Of a stretch of DNA of 25,963 nt, positions 22,277 to 25,963 are shown piece by piece (the first letter of the stretch is position 1; every line of letters begins with the position of its first letter). Source of the stretch: an uncultured Eubacteriales bacterium (GTDB lineage: Bacteria > Bacillota_A > Clostridia > Oscillospirales > Oscillospiraceae); contig CATIYU010000129.1 of NCBI GenBank assembly GCA_949739085.1, positions 1-25,963 of the forward strand, in the 5' to 3' direction. The translations under genes were made by a program, and so were the position numbers. Under the pieces are notes generated by a model, which ran no database searches, had not been told where the DNA came from, and worked only from the letters and a program-made list of their open reading frames with translations.

Positions 22277-22609
22277 ATGGCGAAGTACGAAAGGCGGTTC
22301 CGAGGGGATTTTGACCAGGTTTTGGAACAACTTCACAGCGGGATTCTCTGCGGAAGCTCTTCTGCCTCTTTTGAGGACGGCAGCGACTATCGCTGCGGAT
22401 CTGTGCGGTGCGCGGTGAGGGTCTATGAGCGCTACAGCTTCATGGGCGGGAACCGGGTAAGCCTGAACCTGACGCTGGCAGGGGAGGGGGAGGAGCTGTT
22501 TCTCTCTGCCATCACTGCGGGCGGCAGTCAGGCCGTGTTCTTCAAAGTCAACACCTGGGGAGAGGATTCCTTTTTGGAGAAGCTCCAAGAAGTGGCGGAA
22601 CAGCTATAA
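22277..22609 (+). CDS. DUF6054-like protein between ruvA and ruvB
   Basis: The 110-residue protein resembles what I remember as DUF6054 of Clostridia, with the blocks GSSSASFEDGSDYR (25-38) and RYSFMGGNRVSLNLTL (52-67). It has no membrane segment, signal peptide or metal motif and should be cytoplasmic. The ATG is 1 bp after the ruvA stop, with GAGG inside ruvA, so it is coupled to ruvA. ruvB follows 22 bp later. The function is unknown; its place suggests co-expression with branch migration. Confidence 0.78.
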   Translation: MAKYERRFRGDFDQVLEQLHSGILCGSSSASFEDGSDYRCGSVRCAVRVYERYSFMGGNRVSLNLTLAGEGEELFLSAITAGGSQAVFFKVNTWGEDSFLEKLQEVAEQL

Positions 22610-22631
22610 AATTCCCGATAGGAAGTGAATC

Positions 22632-23690
22632 ATGAGCATTGATTTTTCCCATAATGAGCCTATGGTGGAGGAGGAACCCCTGGTCACTACCAGCCTGCTA
22701 CAAGAAGACGAGGGGGAGTACTCCTTACGCCCCAAAACCCTGCGGGAATATATCGGCCAGGAGAAGGCGAAGGGGAATCTGGAGGTTTTCATCCAGGCTG
22801 CGAAGATGCGCTCCGAACCCCTGGACCACGTGCTGCTCCACGGCCCGCCGGGACTGGGGAAAACCACCTTGTCCGGGATCATCGCTAACGAGATGGGCGT
22901 GAATGTCCGCATTACCTCCGGCCCCGCTATCGAGAAGGCCGGGGACCTGGCGGCGCTTCTGACCAACCTGAACGAAAATGACATCCTCTTTGTGGATGAA
23001 ATCCACCGGCTGAACCGCTCCGTGGAGGAGGTCCTCTATCCCGCCATGGAGGACTATGCCATTGATATCATCATTGGCAAGGGGCCATCCGCCAACTCCA
23101 TCCGGCTGGACCTGCCGAAGTTCACCCTGATCGGGGCGACGACCCGGGCGGGGCAGCTTTCCGCGCCTCTGCGGGACCGTTTTGGCGTGACGCTGCGGCT
23201 GGAGCTGTACACCGCCGAGGAGTTGGGCCTGATCGTCACCCGCTCCGCCGGAATTTTGGACGCCCCCATTGAACGGGACGGCGCGCTGGAAATCGCCCGG
23301 AGAAGCCGGGGTACGCCCCGGATCGCGAACCGGATGCTGCGGCGGGTCCGTGACTTCGCCCAGGTGGTGGGGGACGGCGTTATCACCAGGAGCCTGGCTG
23401 ATAAGGCATTAACCGCCCTGGAAGTAGATTTCCTGGGGTTGGATAACATTGACCGGCGTATGCTGAAGGCCATCATTGAATACTATGGCGGAGGGCCCGT
23501 GGGGCTGGAGACCTTGGCAGCCACCATCAACGAGGAGTCTGTTACTCTGGAAGACGTCTATGAGCCCTACCTCATGCAGATCGGCTTCCTCACCAGAACG
23601 CCCAGAGGCAGATGCGTTACCCAGAAAGCCTATCAGCACCTTGGCCTCAGCGCGGCTGGCGGGGGAGACATGGACCAGCTCACCTTCTGA
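22632..23690 (+). CDS. ruvB: Holliday junction branch migration ATPase RuvB
   Basis: RuvB is the hexameric AAA+ motor that pulls DNA through the RuvA-bound junction. The 352-residue protein has Walker A GPPGLGKT (71-78), Walker B VDEIH (121-125), the ATTRAG sensor segment, the PLRDRFG segment with the arginine finger, and the sensor-2 motif [11 protein letters not shown]. The C-terminal winged-helix domain ends with RTPRGR. AGGAAG precedes the ATG. It is the last gene of the operon. Confidence 0.97.
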   Translation: MSIDFSHNEPMVEEEPLVTTSLLQEDEGEYSLRPKTLREYIGQEKAKGNLEVFIQAAKMRSEPLDHVLLHGPPGLGKTTLSGIIANEMGVNVRITSGPAIEKAGDLAALLTNLNENDILFVDEIHRLNRSVEEVLYPAMEDYAIDIIIGKGPSANSIRLDLPKFTLIGATTRAGQLSAPLRDRFGVTLRLELYTAEELGLIVTRSAGILDAPIERDGALEIARRSRGTPRIANRMLRRVRDFAQVVGDGVITRSLADKALTALEVDFLGLDNIDRRMLKAIIEYYGGGPVGLETLAATINEESVTLEDVYEPYLMQIGFLTRTPRGRCVTQKAYQHLGLSAAGGGDMDQLTF

Positions 23691-23708
23691 GATTGATGCC
23701 TAGGAACG

Positions 23709-23728
23709 AATGTTTCACGTGAAACATT
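23709..23728. other. parS: parS centromere-like site (ParB/Spo0J binding)
   Basis: The 16-bp core TGTTTCACGTGAAACA (23711-23726) is the canonical chromosomal parS sequence, and here it lies within a perfect 20-bp palindrome. ParB (Spo0J) loads at such sites, spreads, and recruits SMC for origin segregation. parS sites cluster near the replication origin in most bacteria, so this window probably lies in the origin-proximal part of the chromosome. The parAB genes are not in the window. Confidence 0.95.
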
Positions 23729-23781
23729 GCGGGTTTTCCAGAATTTTCCAATTTTTACGGCCTGCATCTCTTGCTGTCCTA

Positions 23782-23801
23782 CTCCGCAGGCATAGGCGGA
23801 G
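23782..23801 (+). other. Small hairpin upstream of glmM
   Basis: CTCCGC (23782-23787) and GCGGAG (23796-23801) form a 6-bp stem with an 8-nt loop, 27 bp before the glmM start. I see no clear promoter in this 138-bp gap. The hairpin may be part of the leader or of a partial terminator for the ruvB operon, but there is no T tract next to it. Confidence 0.4.
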
Positions 23802-23828
23802 ATACATTTATTTTAAAGGAGATATCTT

Positions 23829-25184
23829 ATGGGAAAGCTCTTTGGGACCGATGGTATTCGTGGCGTCGTCGGTGAGAACCTGACGGCGGAGCTGGCCTAC
23901 CGCGTGGGCCAGGCCGTGACAATGGTGCTCTTTGAGGAAAAGGGAAGCACCCCCTTGGTGACCATCGGCATGGACACCAGAATTTCCTCCGACATGCTGG
24001 AAGGGGCTCTAATCTCCGGCATCACGTCCGTGGGCGGCGATGTTATGCCCTTAGGCATCATCCCCACCCCCGCTGTGGCCTACCTCACCGTGAAGGTGGA
24101 GGCCGACGCCGGTATTGTCATCTCCGCCAGCCACAACCCCTTTGAACACAACGGCATCAAGGTCTTCAACAGCCAGGGCTATAAGCTGCCGGACGCCCTG
24201 GAGGACCGGGTGGAACAGAAAATCCTCTCCAATGACCCCATGCCCCTGAAGAAAGGAGCGGACATCGGTAAGCGCATTCACGGCATGAAAAATTTGAAGT
24301 ATGAGTACATTAAGCACCTGGCTGGTACCGTGCAGGACAATCTATCAGGACTGCGGGTTCTCATTGACTGCGCCAACGGTGCTGCTGCCGCAACCGCCCC
24401 CGATTTGTTTGCCAGCTTCGATATCGAGGCCGATTTCATCCACAAAAAGCCCAATGGCGTAAACATTAACCTAAAATGCGGCTCAACCTACCTCAAGAGT
24501 CTGGCCGCTATGGTCACCGCCGGCGAGTACGACCTGGGCATCGCTTTTGACGGCGACGCAGACCGCTGCCTTATGATCGACGAGAAGGGCAATGTGGTGG
24601 ACGGTGACAAAACAATGGCTGTCTGCGGCAGGTATATGCGGGATCAGGGCACCCTCACTGGGCGGACCATCGTGGGCACCGTCATGAGCAATCTGGGGCT
24701 CCACGAGTTCTGCAACAAAAACAATATCCGGCTGGTCTGCACCCCCGTTGGAGACCGGAATGTGCTGGAAAAAATGTTGGAGAACGGCTACCGCATCGGC
24801 GGCGAGCAGTCCGGACACACCATTTTCACCGATTTTGCTACCACGGGCGACGGCCAGCTTACCGCCCTCCAGTTCTTGCAGATTCTTAAACGGAGCGGAC
24901 AGAAGGCGTCCGAGCTGGCTTCCATCTGCCCCACCTATCCCCAGACGCTCATTAACGTGGAGCTGGCCAACCAGCCCGGACTCAAAGAGGCTGTGATGGC
25001 CTCTCAGGAGCTGAGGGAGGCAGTGGAACGGGAGGAGGGGAACCTGGGCGGAGATGGCCGAGTTTTGGTGCGTCCTTCCGGCACCGAGCCCTTGATCCGG
25101 GTCATGGTGGAGGCAAAAACTACCCAACAGGCAGAGGATTGTGCTGGGCGGTTGGCTAGTTTGGTGAAATCACTAAAATTTTAA
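23829..25184 (+). CDS. glmM: Phosphoglucosamine mutase
   Basis: GlmM converts glucosamine 6-phosphate to glucosamine 1-phosphate for UDP-GlcNAc, the precursor of peptidoglycan. The 451-residue protein has the active-site phosphoserine Ser101 (ISASHNP, 98-104), the magnesium loop DGDADR at about 240-245, the sugar-binding GGEQSGH, and the phosphate-binding RPSGTEPLIRVM near the end. The SASHNPFEHNGIK form with the GlmM-type length separates it from phosphomannomutases. AAAGGAG precedes the ATG. It stands between parS and sigH. Confidence 0.97.
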   Translation: MGKLFGTDGIRGVVGENLTAELAYRVGQAVTMVLFEEKGSTPLVTIGMDTRISSDMLEGALISGITSVGGDVMPLGIIPTPAVAYLTVKVEADAGIVISASHNPFEHNGIKVFNSQGYKLPDALEDRVEQKILSNDPMPLKKGADIGKRIHGMKNLKYEYIKHLAGTVQDNLSGLRVLIDCANGAAAATAPDLFASFDIEADFIHKKPNGVNINLKCGSTYLKSLAAMVTAGEYDLGIAFDGDADRCLMIDEKGNVVDGDKTMAVCGRYMRDQGTLTGRTIVGTVMSNLGLHEFCNKNNIRLVCTPVGDRNVLEKMLENGYRIGGEQSGHTIFTDFATTGDGQLTALQFLQILKRSGQKASELASICPTYPQTLINVELANQPGLKEAVMASQELREAVEREEGNLGGDGRVLVRPSGTEPLIRVMVEAKTTQQAEDCAGRLASLVKSLKF

Positions 25185-25214
25185 AGATTTGGTTTACAAA
25201 TTTTTAATATTTAC

Positions 25215-25244
25215 TTGACAAGTATGGGGGGAAATAGGTATAAT
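25215..25244 (+). promoter_or_regulatory. Consensus promoter overlapping the sigH start region
   Basis: A perfect TTGACA (25215-25220) and a perfect TATAAT (25239-25244) are separated by 18 nt. The expected transcription start is near 25250-25252, at or just after the first in-frame ATG (25249). This makes sigH either leaderless or started at a later codon. Confidence 0.88.
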
Positions 25245-25248
25245 AGCT

Positions 25249-25887
25249 ATGTCGATCAAGGAAGCCCCTTATGCCGCATATGAGGCTATGGCAGATGAAC
25301 AGCTCTGCGCCCTGGCCCGGGAGGGCCACCAGTATGCGGAAGAGATTTTAATAACGCGTTACAACCGTCTGGTTCGCAAGCTGGCCCGTCCTTACTATCT
25401 GGTGGGTGGCGACAGCGATGATTTGATCCAAGAGGGCATGATCGGCCTTATGTACGGCGTCCGGGAGTTTGACAGAACGCGTTCCGCATCCTTCCGTACC
25501 TATGCAGAAATATGTATCCGCAGCCGCCTGTACTCAGCGGTCCGGGCAGCGGCCCGGGATAAGCATTCGCCGCTGAACCAGTCGGTTCCACTTGAAATAC
25601 CCTTCTTTGAAAGTCCTTCCTCCCTGTATGGCGCGGAACTGGCTGCTCAAGCGAATCCTGAGGACCTTGTCATCGGGCGCGAGGGCGCACGGGACACCCT
25701 CCGGTGGGTCTGTAAGCAGCTGTCCGAGTTCGAGGCGAAGATTTTGGGGTACTATTTAGACGGCCTTACTGTCCGCGAAGTGGCCGAAGCGGTTTCCAGG
25801 TCCCCCAAATCGGTGGACAATGCCGTGCAGCGCATCCGGCGCAAGGTGGCGCGGCGCCTTTCTTCCGGCGATCTCAGCGTAGGCTGA
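25249..25887 (+). CDS. sigH: Sporulation sigma factor SigH
   Basis: The 212-residue protein matches sigma-H, which directs early sporulation and transition-state genes. Region 2 includes LITRYNRLVRKLARPYY and DLIQEGMIGLMYGVREFD (about 56-73), and region 4 contains the helix-turn-helix LTVREVAEAVSRSPKSVDNAVQRIRRKV. The start is uncertain: ATG 25249 lies only 5 nt after the -10 box with no ribosome site possible, while the in-frame ATG 25288 (MADEQL) is where homology to Bacillus SigH begins, but it too lacks a well-spaced ribosome site. With the later start the protein has 199 residues. Confidence 0.93.
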   Translation: MSIKEAPYAAYEAMADEQLCALAREGHQYAEEILITRYNRLVRKLARPYYLVGGDSDDLIQEGMIGLMYGVREFDRTRSASFRTYAEICIRSRLYSAVRAAARDKHSPLNQSVPLEIPFFESPSSLYGAELAAQANPEDLVIGREGARDTLRWVCKQLSEFEAKILGYYLDGLTVREVAEAVSRSPKSVDNAVQRIRRKVARRLSSGDLSVG

Positions 25888-25927
25888 CCGCAATATATTT
25901 TTTCTATTCAAAGAGAGGGTAAACATC

Positions 25928-25963
25928 ATGTACGAAGACAAGACCTTAGTTTGTAAGGAGTGC
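25928..25963 (+). CDS. 5' end of a small zinc-ribbon protein
   Basis: Twelve codons are visible (MYEDKTLVCKEC), with GAGGG 8 nt before the ATG. The C-x2-C knuckle (Cys9, Cys12) and the opening residues match a small zinc-ribbon family that is common in Firmicutes. The rest lies beyond the right edge. It starts 40 bp after sigH with no terminator between, so it may be co-transcribed. Confidence 0.7.
   Translation, partial: MYEDKTLVCKEC

Noticed and set aside
23731..23828. glmS-type ribozyme or other riboswitch before glmM
   Set aside because: The gap is short, and apart from one 6-bp hairpin I see none of the conserved segments of a known riboswitch.
1..25963. CRISPR arrays, tRNA and rRNA genes, insertion sequences
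   Set aside because: No regularly spaced repeats, no cloverleaf with a TTCGAAT-like arm, no rRNA-like block and no transposase were seen by eye on either strand.

Overview
The window is GC-rich chromosomal housekeeping DNA from a low-copy, Gram-positive-type genome. It is most likely a member of the Clostridia, close to Oscillospiraceae (Oscillibacter/Flavonifractor-like). The reasons are the strong AGGAGG ribosome sites, several GTG and TTG starts, many consensus sigma-A promoters with 17-nt spacers, a SigH-type sporulation sigma factor, a SpoIIM-like protein beside a XerD-like recombinase, HPr kinase, TepA, and Clostridia-type small families (CD1247-like, TIGR04086-like, DUF6054-like). This placement is inference from gene content, not a database result. 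I see no phage, insertion sequence, CRISPR array, tRNA or rRNA.

Layout from left to right. At the left edge a leftward gene begins at base 5 with its own near-perfect promoter. Next is a leftward protein with two SSB-like OB folds, divergent from tepA. Then come a single-pass acidic membrane protein with promoter and terminator, a leftward permuted NlpC/P60-like hydrolase, and a divergent operon with a B12-binding-type radical SAM protein, a DUF2344 partner and a GT2-GtrA fusion. efp follows with a zinc-ribbon protein, then a small membrane protein overlapping tgt, then yajC and a TIGR04086-like membrane protein whose ribosome site lies inside a hairpin. After an AT-richer 384-bp gap comes a SpoIIM-like gene, xerD and an APH-fold kinase, closed by a terminator. 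A short-form metH converges on rpmB (L28), with a bidirectional terminator between them.

The right third is one long rightward operon, hprK-glcK-murB-rapZ-yvcK-ruvC-ruvA-DUF6054-ruvB, read from one clear promoter. It joins carbon-status sensing (hprK, glcK, rapZ, yvcK), peptidoglycan precursor synthesis (murB) and Holliday-junction processing (ruvABC). whiA, the usual neighbour of yvcK, is not present. After ruvB lies a perfect 20-bp palindrome containing a canonical parS site. glmM follows (UDP-GlcNAc supply), then sigH, whose consensus promoter sits almost on its first ATG, and the first codons of a small zinc-ribbon protein.

I did not find a clearly new multi-gene system. The points most worth a second look are the parS site, the ribosome-site hairpin before the TIGR04086-like gene, the (near-)leaderless sigH arrangement, the tandem-OB SSB-like protein, the missing whiA and the unexplained gap at 10395-10667.
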